Source: CAZRIE01 sp964600075 (GTDB lineage: Bacteria > Bacteroidota > Bacteroidia > Flavobacteriales > Flavobacteriaceae). Taken from it: DNA of 64,000 bases. The DNA lies in contig CAZRIE010000006.1 of the NCBI GenBank assembly GCA_964600075.1, positions 1 to 64,000 on the forward strand, read 5' to 3'. The notes below the pieces were generated by a model. It was not told where the DNA came from. It worked only from the letters and a program-made list of their open reading frames with translations, and did no database searches. This document shows positions 42,351-51,076 of this stretch, in pieces. The translations under genes and the position numbers were made by a program. Within the stretch, counting starts at the first letter, position 1. The number at the start of each line of letters is the position of its first letter.

Positions 42351-42479
42351 AAATACCTTCTAATAAAATTCATAAAGCAACTAGCAATAGTATTTTTATG
42401 CACTGTACTGTTATTAGCGAGCACCTATACCCGGCAAACCATTGACCTTAGCCAAAAAGAGCAGCCAACTTTGCCCTGA
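42351..42479 (+). pseudogene. Orphan signal-peptide fragment related to the NTF2-like gene
   Basis: The frame LLIKFIKQLAIVFLCTVLLL followed by ASTYTRQTIDLSQKEQPTLP and a stop looks like a signal peptide plus the first mature residues of an exported protein. It has no ATG. The string SQKEQP is also found just after the signal peptide of the protein at 43939 (SQKEQPIYTL), so it is probably the leftover 5' end of a duplicated NTF2-like gene. Confidence 0.5.
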
Positions 42480-42622
42480 TTGCAGAAGAGATGTTAATCT
42501 CTAAAAAACTATGGTTAAACGGCCTGGCCATTACAACCAAAATTTTGAACAGTTCTCCGTGCAACCTTCATAGGTTTTGTGGTGGCGTTTACCTAAATTT
42601 AACGGAACTAAATACATTTTTT

Positions 42623-43912
42623 ATGAAGTCGAATCTCTACCAACGTAGACAGTTCTTAAAGCAAAGTGGCTTAGGCCTTTTAGGCTTGACCCTATTGCCC
42701 TCGGCATACGGCAAAATTGCGCCCAGTGATCGTTTACGGGTAGCGCACATCGGTGTGGGCGGCATGGGCAACAACCACATGAAGTGGTTCACAGGTCTAC
42801 CCGAGGTCGATGTGGTGGCACTTTGCGATGTTGACGAACAGCACCTTGCCACGAGCCTAAAAACAATGGACACCTTACAGCCCGGAAAAAAGGTGGACGG
42901 ATATGGTGATTTCCGTCATATTCTAGATCGAAAAGATGTAGATGCCATTACCTGCGCCACGCCCGATCACTGGCATGCCCAGATTGCCACCCTTGCTTTT
43001 CAGGCCGGTAAAGATGTGTATGGAGAGAAACCCTTATCCTATGATGTCAAGGAGGGGCAGATGATGCTCAAAAACCTGAAGAAACACAAGCGCATTTTTC
43101 AATTGGGCACACAGATACATGCGACCGATAACTACCACCGAGTCGTCGAGATCATTCGGGCAGGTGTTATCGGTAACGTACATACCGTTCGGTTATGGAA
43201 AAACAGTCCACCTCCAGATTTAGGGCATCCAAAAAGTGTGGCCGTACCCAAGGGCTTGAATTGGGATATGTGGCTCGGGCCGGCACCCTACGTCGATTAT
43301 ATACCCGAACGATGCCACTTGAACTACCGGTATTTCTTGGATTACTCCGGTGGTATCTTTGCCGATTTCTGGTGCCATATCGCCGATGTGGCTTTCTGGG
43401 CACTACAGCCGAAGGGTCTAAAAAGTATTACCGCACGAGGGGAAGAAGCCGAAGGTATTGCCGACACCCCCAAGTGGATCGAAGTAGATTATGAATTTGA
43501 AGATTTAAACCTACATTGGACTACTGAACCCCCTAAGGTACCTGGTGCTGCGGAACGCAGTATCGGCGCTTATTTCGAGGGAGACAAGGGTACGCTTATT
43601 TGCGATTACGAAACGCGTGAAATCAGTATTAACGGCGAAACAGTCACTGATATTCCTGAAGTACCAAAAAGCATCGTCCGCTCGCCAGGGCACCAACAGA
43701 ATTTTGTGGATTCGGTAAAATCAAGGGCCTCTCCAGAATCGAATCTGGCTTATGCCCGGGAAATGACCCTACCTATGCATTTGGGGCTCATCTCATACCG
43801 CTTGAAAAGAAAACTTCAATGGAATCCGAATAAAGAAAAGTTCATCGGTGATTCCGAGGCCAATGCCTTATTATCCCGGAAACCTCGGAAAGAATGGCGG
43901 TTGGCAAAATAA
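42623..43912 (+). CDS. Gfo/Idh/MocA family oxidoreductase, Tat-exported
   Basis: A 429-residue NAD(P)-type oxidoreductase with a twin-arginine signal (YQRRQFLKQSGLGLLGLTLL, Arg8-Arg9). The dinucleotide-binding loop is HIGVGGMGNNH, the conserved EKP-containing loop is DVYGEKPLSYDVKEG, and the C-terminal alpha/beta domain continues to FIGDSEAN. Tat-exported members in Bacteroidota usually act in the periplasm on sugar derivatives. The ATG at 42623 is chosen because it opens the Tat signal; the open frame before it is not coding. It begins a cluster with an NTF2-like protein, an acetyl-xylan-esterase-like hydrolase and other secreted hydrolases. Confidence 0.9.
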   Translation: MKSNLYQRRQFLKQSGLGLLGLTLLPSAYGKIAPSDRLRVAHIGVGGMGNNHMKWFTGLPEVDVVALCDVDEQHLATSLKTMDTLQPGKKVDGYGDFRHILDRKDVDAITCATPDHWHAQIATLAFQAGKDVYGEKPLSYDVKEGQMMLKNLKKHKRIFQLGTQIHATDNYHRVVEIIRAGVIGNVHTVRLWKNSPPPDLGHPKSVAVPKGLNWDMWLGPAPYVDYIPERCHLNYRYFLDYSGGIFADFWCHIADVAFWALQPKGLKSITARGEEAEGIADTPKWIEVDYEFEDLNLHWTTEPPKVPGAAERSIGAYFEGDKGTLICDYETREISINGETVTDIPEVPKSIVRSPGHQQNFVDSVKSRASPESNLAYAREMTLPMHLGLISYRLKRKLQWNPNKEKFIGDSEANALLSRKPRKEWRLAK

Positions 43913-43938
43913 AAGCATAAAGGCTTACAAAATACAAT

Positions 43939-44400
43939 ATGACCATGAAAAAACAGTTTATTTGGGTCGTTTACACCATACTCTTATCAATAAGTATCAA
44001 CGCACAAGAAACCCCAAACCCTAGCCAAAAAGAACAACCCATCTATACTCTAATCGATGAATACGCCCAAGCCCGAGAAACAAAAGATAGCGTTCTCCTC
44101 AAGCAAATTCTTACCGACGAGGTAGATCAATTAGTGTCATCTGGTGAATGGCGTAGAGGCTTTAAAAATGCGAAAGAAGGGATGTTACGTAGTTCTACCA
44201 GTAACCCCGGAGATAGAACATTGACCATAGACCAATTACGTTTTTTAAGTGCCCAGACCGCTATCGTAGATACACGGTACGAAATACGGAATGCCGATGG
44301 CAGCATTCGAAAAATGTGGAGCACCTTTATTGTAGTCAACAAGGGCAATCGTTGGAAGATTACCGCGATTCGAAATATGCTGCCGGCCAAAGGCTCATAG
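43939..44400 (+). CDS. Exported NTF2-like (SnoaL/DUF4440-type) protein
   Basis: A 153-residue protein with a signal peptide (MKKQFIWVVYTILLSISINA) and a single cone-shaped NTF2-like domain: YTLIDEYAQARETKDSVLLK, ILTDEVDQLVSSGEWRRGF and the last strands AIVDTRYEIR and WSTFIVVNKGNRWKITAIRN. Family members range from isomerases to non-catalytic binding proteins. Either ATG at 43939 or 43945 may be used. It lies 26 bases after the Gfo/Idh gene and 109 bases before the esterase, so it may belong to the same operon. A fragment of a similar gene lies at 42351. Confidence 0.8.
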   Translation: MTMKKQFIWVVYTILLSISINAQETPNPSQKEQPIYTLIDEYAQARETKDSVLLKQILTDEVDQLVSSGEWRRGFKNAKEGMLRSSTSNPGDRTLTIDQLRFLSAQTAIVDTRYEIRNADGSIRKMWSTFIVVNKGNRWKITAIRNMLPAKGS

Positions 44401-44509
44401 CCTTGTATTACCAGAATTGAAATCCCACCAGTATTTGCTATCTTTCAGAAAGTTAGAAATCAGATTTGATTTCTAATGAATACACATTTTAAACAAACCC
44501 ATCCGAAAA

Positions 44510-45799
44510 ATGAAATATAAAACGTTCGCCTCTCTCCTATCAGCAACCCTTTTCTGTTTATACCTCACCGCCCAACCCAGTCGGCAATTGGTCGAGGTCA
44601 TCGTTAGTCCGAACCATACCGACTGGACCTACGACGTCGGTGAACAGGCTGAATTTTCTATTAACGTCTTGAGAAATAACGTGCCTTTAGAAGGAGTGAA
44701 AATTAACTACACGATAGGACCTGACCCCGGCTATCGTGAAATTAAAATTTGGGACGAGGGTACACTCTCCCTAAAAAAAATTACAAAAGTAAAAGCCTCG
44801 AAATTCAAAGAACCGGGCTTTCTGAGGTGTACGGCGACCGTTACGGTAGATGGTAAAGAATATTCGTCCTATGCAACCGCTGGCTTTTCCCCAGATAAAA
44901 TAGAACCGACCACCACATTGCCTTCCGATTTTAATGCTTTTTGGAACAAGGGAAAAGAAGAACTGGCCGAAATACCCATGAACCCGGTGCTCACCCTCAT
45001 GCCAGAACGCTGTACCGATAAGGTCAATGTGTATCATGTAAAATTGGACAATGTTAAGGGAAAAATATACGGAGTGCTATGTACTCCAAAAAAGGCAGGA
45101 AAGTATCCGGCCATCTTACATGTACCAGGGGCCGGTATTCGTCCGTATTACGGCGAGGTAAGCGAGGCGGCCGAAGGTTTTATTTCCTTTACCATAGGTA
45201 TTCATGGTATTCCAGTGAATCTTGACAAAGTAGTTTACGACGATTTACGGGCAGGGCCGCTAAGCAACTATCAAATCTCTAATCTTGATGACAGAGATAA
45301 TATGTATTACCGACGGGTATATCTGGGCTGCGTTCGGGCAGTTGATTTTCTAGAAAGCGTAGACAGTTTTAATGGTGAGGATATTGGGGTTACCGGAGGT
45401 AGCCAAGGGGGCGCGCTTTCTATTGTAACCGCTAGTCTCGATAATCGAATCGATTACTTGGCGGCCTTTTACCCCGCCCTTTCCGATATGACCGGATTTT
45501 TACATGGGCGCGCCGGTGGATGGCCCCAGATTTTTGTCGACGAATTTACAAACAAACCTGAAAAAATAGTGGTCTCGAAATACTACGACGTGGTCAATTT
45601 TGCGCGATTTGTAAAAGCCGAAGGTTGGTACAGTTGGGGCTATAACGATAATGTGTGCTCCCCTGCATCTACCTTTTCCGCCTATAATGTTATTCCTGCA
45701 AAAAAAGAACTGCATGTTTTTCAGGAAACCCAACATTGGACTTTTCCAGAGCAACGGGAACAGCGTAACGAATGGCTTTTTGAGAAGCTGAAAAAGTAA
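44510..45799 (+). CDS. Acetyl-xylan esterase-like (AXE1/CE7-type) secreted hydrolase
   Basis: A 429-residue protein with a signal peptide (MKYKTFASLLSATLFCLYLT, then AQ). An N-terminal beta module precedes the alpha/beta hydrolase domain (about 145-429). Catalytic residues: nucleophile Ser298 in GGSQGG, Asp in a C-terminal loop, and His in ETQHWTFPEQ. The pattern FNAFWNKGKEELAEIPMNPV and YGVLCTPKKAGKYPAILHVPGAG matches the AXE1 (cephalosporin C deacetylase/acetyl-xylan esterase) family, suggesting removal of acetyl groups from a polysaccharide. A neighbouring Gfo/Idh oxidoreductase and a YiaK-like enzyme support sugar metabolism. Confidence 0.85.
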   Translation: MKYKTFASLLSATLFCLYLTAQPSRQLVEVIVSPNHTDWTYDVGEQAEFSINVLRNNVPLEGVKINYTIGPDPGYREIKIWDEGTLSLKKITKVKASKFKEPGFLRCTATVTVDGKEYSSYATAGFSPDKIEPTTTLPSDFNAFWNKGKEELAEIPMNPVLTLMPERCTDKVNVYHVKLDNVKGKIYGVLCTPKKAGKYPAILHVPGAGIRPYYGEVSEAAEGFISFTIGIHGIPVNLDKVVYDDLRAGPLSNYQISNLDDRDNMYYRRVYLGCVRAVDFLESVDSFNGEDIGVTGGSQGGALSIVTASLDNRIDYLAAFYPALSDMTGFLHGRAGGWPQIFVDEFTNKPEKIVVSKYYDVVNFARFVKAEGWYSWGYNDNVCSPASTFSAYNVIPAKKELHVFQETQHWTFPEQREQRNEWLFEKLKK

Positions 45800-46080
45800 A
45801 TCATCGTCCAATGAACTCGCTTAAATGACTGCTATATCAATCAGTAGGTATAGGGCTCTTGCCAAAGCATTAAATTACAATTGAAACATAATTCATGCCT
45901 ATTTTCAAAAAGATTTTCGTTACCTTGTTATTTCGAAAATATATCCCCCAACCTTTTAAATTAGCACCTCTTGCTACGGAGTTTGTATGTGGTGATTACT
46001 AGAAGTTGGCTCCGAATTATTCTCGTAACATGCAATTTCAATAGTACCTGAAAACTGAAATACTATAAAAAACAAATTAG

Positions 46081-46413
46081 ATGGAATTTAATCTAGCCGA
46101 AAAATTAGCCATCATAAAGGCTATGGACGAAGTTATACATGTTGATGGCACCGTCAATACTAGCGAATTAAAAATCATGAACCAATTGATGCGAATGCTG
46201 GAATTTGACAAAAAACTTTTGGATGATGCTAGAGAAGTCAATAGTAAGGAAGCGTTGTTAATTTTGGGCGCGATGAACGCAAGTAAAAAGAAGACGCTCG
46301 CGTTGATTCTAGATAAAGTTGCTAATGCCGATGGAAAAGTTCATTATAAAGAGATTAATTTGATTTTAAACATATTTGAAAGTGTAGGCATCAAATGCGA
46401 ATACAGGTTTTGA
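46081..46413 (+). CDS. Small TerB-like protein, intact copy
   Basis: A 110-residue all-helical protein, EKLAIIKAMDEVIHVDGTVN, MNQLMRMLEFDKKLLDDARE and LDKVANADGKVHYKEINLIL. Two motifs (VDGTVNTSE and ADGKVHYKE) have the DG-x-[IV] acidic loop of TerB-type proteins, and the paired four-residue spacing suggests a metal or ligand loop. Two broken paralogs lie 4 kb upstream, on the other side of the sugar genes. The function is unknown; no signal peptide. Confidence 0.78.
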   Translation: MEFNLAEKLAIIKAMDEVIHVDGTVNTSELKIMNQLMRMLEFDKKLLDDAREVNSKEALLILGAMNASKKKTLALILDKVANADGKVHYKEINLILNIFESVGIKCEYRF

Positions 46414-46702
46414 GACTATTTTTCGCTCCTTTACTCACGAATGCAAGGTGTCTGGGCCCGAGACCGCACCGCAGACACTTGATATCTTCTTAAATTTCAA
46501 AAGTGCGGCAGTGCTCCTGTAATTCTGGTGTTGTGCCTAGTAAAATACCCTTTGTTCAAGGGGAAAAACAACAACAACTTTTAGTCCATATGAAGTATTA
46601 CATTAGCGTTTCCCATAAAGACCATGTAAAAGTGTGCGAATAATAAAAATCGGCCAAAACAGGCCGGGAAAAAAATACAAATCAAGAAAACTAAAATAAT
46701 AA
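46414..46702. other. Gene-free stretch with two small hairpins
   Basis: GTGTCTG and CAGACAC (near 46450-46485) are exact inverted repeats. CGGCC at 46651-46655 and GGCCG at 46662-46666 form a short stem followed by GGAAAAAAA just before the next gene. Neither is a convincing terminator for the plus strand. Nothing else was recognised. Confidence 0.4.
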
Positions 46703-47722
46703 ATGGCATCGAATATTTTAAAAATTCCGTTTCAGAAAATGCAGGACACATTGGAAACCCTGTTCCTAAAGTATGGCTTTACTGAAAAAAAGTCTCAATT
46801 GTTGGCCCAAACCTATACGGAATCAACACGAGATGGGGTGAACTCACATGGTATCAACCGCGTTCCGTTGTTCATCGAATATGTAGAAAAAGGGGAAGTT
46901 AAAATAGACGCAGAAGCAGAAAGAGTAGAAGTATTCGGCAGTATCGAACGCTGGGACGGCAATCTCGGCCCCGGTATCATCAATGCCGTAAAATGTACCG
47001 ATCGGGCCGTAACCTTGGCCAAGGAGCACGGCATGGGCCTTGTGGCCCTTAGAAATACCAACCACTGGATGCGAGGCGGTGCCTACGGTTGGCGTGCGGC
47101 AGATGCCGATTGTATTTCAATATTATTCACCAATACCCAACCAAATATGCCACCATGGGGAGGTAAGCACAGTCGTTTGGGCAACAATCCGATTATTGTT
47201 TCCATACCCAGAAAAGAAGGTCATATTGTATTAGATATGGCCATCTCACAATTTGCTTTTGGCAAGATCAAGGATTACCGATTGAAAGGAGAAAAACTAC
47301 CCTTCCCTGGAGGTTGGGACGATAACGATGAGCTTTCCAGGGACCCCGAAAAAATATTGGGCAATGAAAGGGGCCTTCCTATCGGTTACTGGAAAGGTTC
47401 GGCACTTTCGATGGTATTAGATATGCTGGCGACTGTTTTATCTGCCGGTGATTCGACCTCAAAAATTGGAAAAAAAGACTACGAAGTTGGAATTTCACAA
47501 GTATACATTTGTATCTACCCCGCGCTTTTCAATGATAAAGAGTTACAAGAAAAGCTATTACAGGAAATAATTGACTACACCCATGATGTGGAACCCATGC
47601 AATCTGGTGGGCGCACTTTTTATCCTGGGGAAGGCACCTTGCGAAAACGTACCAAAAACTTAAAAGAAGGCATTCCAGTCAGTCAGGAAGTTTGGGATAA
47701 GGTACTTGATTTAGCGAACTAA
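46703..47722 (+). CDS. YiaK-like 2,3-diketo-L-gulonate reductase / 3-dehydro-L-gulonate 2-dehydrogenase
   Basis: A 339-residue cytoplasmic oxidoreductase of the malate/L-lactate/ureidoglycolate dehydrogenase (LDH2) family. The signatures are STRDGVNSHGINRVPLFIEY, LALRNTNHWMRGGAYGWRAA (read here as VALRNTNHWM and RGGAYGW), NNPIIVSIPRKEGHIVLDMA and GYWKGSALSMVLDM. The length and these blocks resemble E. coli YiaK, which reduces 2,3-diketo-L-gulonate with NADH. The substrate is probably a ketogulonate-like sugar acid, but other members reduce other 2-oxoacids. It stands in the cluster with the Gfo/Idh and esterase genes. Confidence 0.8.
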   Translation: MASNILKIPFQKMQDTLETLFLKYGFTEKKSQLLAQTYTESTRDGVNSHGINRVPLFIEYVEKGEVKIDAEAERVEVFGSIERWDGNLGPGIINAVKCTDRAVTLAKEHGMGLVALRNTNHWMRGGAYGWRAADADCISILFTNTQPNMPPWGGKHSRLGNNPIIVSIPRKEGHIVLDMAISQFAFGKIKDYRLKGEKLPFPGGWDDNDELSRDPEKILGNERGLPIGYWKGSALSMVLDMLATVLSAGDSTSKIGKKDYEVGISQVYICIYPALFNDKELQEKLLQEIIDYTHDVEPMQSGGRTFYPGEGTLRKRTKNLKEGIPVSQEVWDKVLDLAN

Positions 47723-47782
47723 ACAACCATTGAACTAAGACTCAACGCATACAAAACTATCAATTACTAAAAGGTCACAGCT

Positions 47783-49060
47783 ATGAAAGCTAAATTTCTC
47801 ACCGTAGTATCCCTTGTTTTTTTTATTTGTTATTCCTGTAAAGAAACTAGGCCGACAAACGAAACGGAAGACCTAGCAAATATGGTGATTACCGACAGCG
47901 TCACTGTTCGAATCGATAGGGCTTTAAAGAGCTTTGTCGACTCTGGAAACATAGCGGGAGTTTCCGCCCTGATTTTTGAAAAGGATAAAGAAGTATACTT
48001 CAATGCCTTTGGACATGCCGATCGGAAAGCCAAAAAACTGATGGACAGAAATACCATCGTACAGATCTATTCCATGACCAAGCCCATTACCGGTACGGCC
48101 TTGATGACCTTGTACGAAGAAGGGAAATTCGATTTGGACGATCCGGTAGCGAAATATGCCCCAGAATTTACCGATATCAAAGTCTATACTGGAGAAGATG
48201 CCTATGGTAAACCGATTTTAGAAAGCCCGAACCGCCCGATGACCATCCGCGATCTGACCCGCCATACCGCTGGATTTGGTGCTGCAAACGATACACCTTT
48301 GGGTAAAATGATTGGCAAGGCAGACGCCTTGAACCGAGAGAACACCTTAGTACAAATGGCCGAAAAAATGGGGAAGACACCATTACTCTTTCACCCCGGT
48401 GAACAATGGCAATACGGCCCCTGTGTCGATGTACAAGCCTTTCTCGTCGAACGTATTTCGGGTCGGCCCTATGCCGAATATGTCAGTGAGCACGTACTTG
48501 ACCCTCTGAAAATGAACGAAACCCGCTACTTTATTCCCGAAAACGACCGTGACCGTTTTGCCGCCTTGTACCGAAGAAGAAGCGAAGGAAATTTGGATCG
48601 CGATACGATTACGTACAGTAACTACCTCGAAAAATGGCCGATGACCAGAGGTGGTTCTGGGCTAACTTCTACACTAGACAATTATATGCGTTTTGCCAGA
48701 ATGTTGCTGAAAAAAGGAACTTTGGATTACGTGACCGTCTTAAAACCTGAAACCATAAAACTGATGGCCACCAACCAATTGGCCGATAGCATTACCGAAC
48801 GCCATTTTCTGCCCAGCAAAGGGCAGGTCGGTTTCGGAATCGACTTTGCGGTACGTGTGGCCCCACCCGCAAATGCTGAGGAGAACAATGGTATAGTAGG
48901 CGAGTTTTTCTGGGATGGTGCGGCCAGTACACTTTTCTGGGTCGACCCTGTCAACGAACTGACGGCCGTGCTTTTCGTACAGCTGATGCCCTATGACCAA
49001 GTCGGGTTACATAAAAGTTTTCGTGATGCAGTTTATGGAACGGTCGATCGGAACGATTGA
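47783..49060 (+). CDS. Serine hydrolase lipoprotein (class C beta-lactamase fold)
   Basis: A 425-residue lipoprotein (signal ending CYSC, Cys19). The beta-lactamase/penicillin-binding-protein fold carries SMTK at residues 97-100 as the S-x-x-K motif, a Y-x-N-like YGPCVD motif at about residue 215, and later STLDNYMRFARML. Such family members in Bacteroidota are D-aminopeptidase- or esterase-like enzymes. The substrate is unknown; it is not necessarily a beta-lactamase, and resistance cannot be inferred. The lipoprotein anchor suggests a periplasmic or outer-membrane location. It is followed 31 bases later by a CocE-like hydrolase. Confidence 0.85.
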   Translation: MKAKFLTVVSLVFFICYSCKETRPTNETEDLANMVITDSVTVRIDRALKSFVDSGNIAGVSALIFEKDKEVYFNAFGHADRKAKKLMDRNTIVQIYSMTKPITGTALMTLYEEGKFDLDDPVAKYAPEFTDIKVYTGEDAYGKPILESPNRPMTIRDLTRHTAGFGAANDTPLGKMIGKADALNRENTLVQMAEKMGKTPLLFHPGEQWQYGPCVDVQAFLVERISGRPYAEYVSEHVLDPLKMNETRYFIPENDRDRFAALYRRRSEGNLDRDTITYSNYLEKWPMTRGGSGLTSTLDNYMRFARMLLKKGTLDYVTVLKPETIKLMATNQLADSITERHFLPSKGQVGFGIDFAVRVAPPANAEENNGIVGEFFWDGAASTLFWVDPVNELTAVLFVQLMPYDQVGLHKSFRDAVYGTVDRND

Positions 49061-49091
49061 TTATATTTGAGAGACACTAATAAATGAAACT

Positions 49092-51017
49092 ATGCCGATC
49101 CGTATTTTATCATCAATACTCTTGCTTTTTATTACCACGACTTCCTGTGCCCAAGAAGCAGATTCCCTCTATCTGAAAAAACACTATGATCTAAAGGAAT
49201 ACCGTATTCCGATGCGTGACGGGGCGGAACTCTTTACGGCCGTTTACACCCCTAAGAATACCTCAAAAGAGTATCCCATTCTATTGAATCGCACCTGTTA
49301 CAATGCCTCGAAATATTCCAACTATGAATACGGAGGCTATCCCTCTAAATATCTAGTAGAAGACGGATACATTTTAGTCTTTCAAGATGTACGCGGGCGA
49401 TATATGTCGGACGGTATTTTTGACAATATGCGGCCCAATATCCCCGGAAACAATCGAAAGAATAAAAAAGACATCGACGAAAGCTCCGATACCTATGATA
49501 GCATCGAATGGATGGTCAAGAACATCAAAGGCAATAACGGAAAGGTCGGTATGTATGGTATATCCTATCCCGGCCATTATACGGCCGCAGGTATGATCGA
49601 TGCGCATCCGGCCTTAAAAGCTTCATCGCCTCAGGCGCCAATTGCAGATTTTTTCTTTGACGACTTTCACCATCAAGGTGCTTTTTTGGAAAGTTATACA
49701 GCAGCCTTTGCCGTATTCGGTTACCAGAAAGACAGCCTGACCCGAGAGCCATGGTATACTGATAAGTTGATGCGATTGTATGGAAATCCCGCTGCCGATG
49801 CGTATGACTTTTTTCTTCGAATGGGGCCTCTTAAAAACATTACCGACAAATACCATAACGATAATTTTTTCTGGCAGCAGATTGTTGAGCACCCCAATTA
49901 CGATGAGTTCTGGCAAAAGAGAAATATCCTGCCGCACTTGAAAGATATCGACCATGCGGTTATGACCGTTGGCGGTTGGTTCGATGCCGAAGATCTCTAC
50001 GGGCCATTGAACATCTACAAAACTGTGGAAGCTACCAGTCCCGAAGCCAAAAACACTATTGTTATGGGACCATGGGACCATGGCGGATGGGCTCGTGAGA
50101 CAGGTCAAACCACCCATAACCATATCTATTTCGGAGATAGTATTTCTACTTTTTATATGAAGGATATAGAACGGAAGTTCTTCGCCCATCACTTAAAAGA
50201 CGATGGGCCTGACACACTACCTGAAGCTTATATGTTCGATACAGGTTCAAAGCAATGGGAAACTTTTAATGAATGGCCACCAGAGGAAATTGAACCTATA
50301 ACGTTGAATTTTGGGGAAAATGGGCACTTGGGCATTAATGAACCGGCCGATGAAAATGCAGTTTTCGAATATACGAGCGATCCTAAAAAACCGGTGCCCT
50401 ATACTTCACAGACCGAAGGGCTCACTTTTACGCCACGGAGATATATGTCTGACGATCAGCGTGAAGCATCGCGAAGGCCGGATGTATTGACCTTCGAAAC
50501 CGAAACACTAAAGGAACCTCGTGTGCTTGCCGGTGAAATCATGGCCAAACTAAAGGTAGCCATGTCCGGTACAGACGCCGATTTTATCGTGAAATTAATC
50601 GATGTTTATCCTCAAGACCATGAGAATTATAAGCACAACCCCGATAACATAATTATGGGTGGGTACCAGCAACTAGTAAGGGCCGAAGTCTTCCGAGGAA
50701 GGTTCCGAAACAGCTTTGAAAAACCCGAACCTTTCGTGCCCGGTGAGCCACACGATGTGAACTTTCGTCTGCAAGATGTGCTGCACACCTTCAAAAAAGG
50801 CCATCGCATTATGATCCAGATCCATAGCACTTGGTTTCCGTATATCGACCGCAATCCACAGAAATACGTCGACAATATATACAAAGCGAACGAAGAAGAT
50901 TTTGTCAAATCGACCATTACGGTATATGGTTCTTCGACCGTTGAAGTGGGCGGAACACAAGATTGCTGTATGCCTTCTCCATTTCGTTTGAAACCGGAAG
51001 AAATGATTAAAGACTAG
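49092..51017 (+). CDS. CocE/NonD-family secreted hydrolase (X-Pro dipeptidyl-peptidase/glutaryl-ester type)
   Basis: A 641-residue serine hydrolase with a signal ending TTSC-AQ (TTSCAQEADSLYLK), so it may be a lipoprotein. The alpha/beta hydrolase domain contains FQDVRGRYMSDG, the nucleophile Ser158 in GISYPGH, and the later acid/His region MGPWDHGG. The C-terminal beta-jelly-roll domain (VFRGRFRNSFEKPEPFVPGE, read in part) is the typical X-Pro dipeptidyl-peptidase C-terminal domain. Known members are alpha-amino-acid-ester hydrolases, glutaryl 7-ACA acylases and X-prolyl peptidases; the substrate here is unknown. It lies between a serine hydrolase gene and a TlpA-like gene. Confidence 0.88.
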   Translation: MPIRILSSILLLFITTTSCAQEADSLYLKKHYDLKEYRIPMRDGAELFTAVYTPKNTSKEYPILLNRTCYNASKYSNYEYGGYPSKYLVEDGYILVFQDVRGRYMSDGIFDNMRPNIPGNNRKNKKDIDESSDTYDSIEWMVKNIKGNNGKVGMYGISYPGHYTAAGMIDAHPALKASSPQAPIADFFFDDFHHQGAFLESYTAAFAVFGYQKDSLTREPWYTDKLMRLYGNPAADAYDFFLRMGPLKNITDKYHNDNFFWQQIVEHPNYDEFWQKRNILPHLKDIDHAVMTVGGWFDAEDLYGPLNIYKTVEATSPEAKNTIVMGPWDHGGWARETGQTTHNHIYFGDSISTFYMKDIERKFFAHHLKDDGPDTLPEAYMFDTGSKQWETFNEWPPEEIEPITLNFGENGHLGINEPADENAVFEYTSDPKKPVPYTSQTEGLTFTPRRYMSDDQREASRRPDVLTFETETLKEPRVLAGEIMAKLKVAMSGTDADFIVKLIDVYPQDHENYKHNPDNIIMGGYQQLVRAEVFRGRFRNSFEKPEPFVPGEPHDVNFRLQDVLHTFKKGHRIMIQIHSTWFPYIDRNPQKYVDNIYKANEEDFVKSTITVYGSSTVEVGGTQDCCMPSPFRLKPEEMIKD

Positions 51018-51076
51018 ACTAGTTGACTTTTTAAGTTTGCTATTTCAATGTGAGCGATTTTTGAGAGACTTAACCC

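Noticed and set aside
47783..49060. Beta-lactamase resistance gene
   Set aside because: Only the general serine-hydrolase fold is supported; many non-lactamase enzymes share SMTK-type motifs.
49623..50192. A 189-residue antisense frame within the CocE-like gene
   Set aside because: It has no start context or motifs, and the plus-strand hydrolase is complete.
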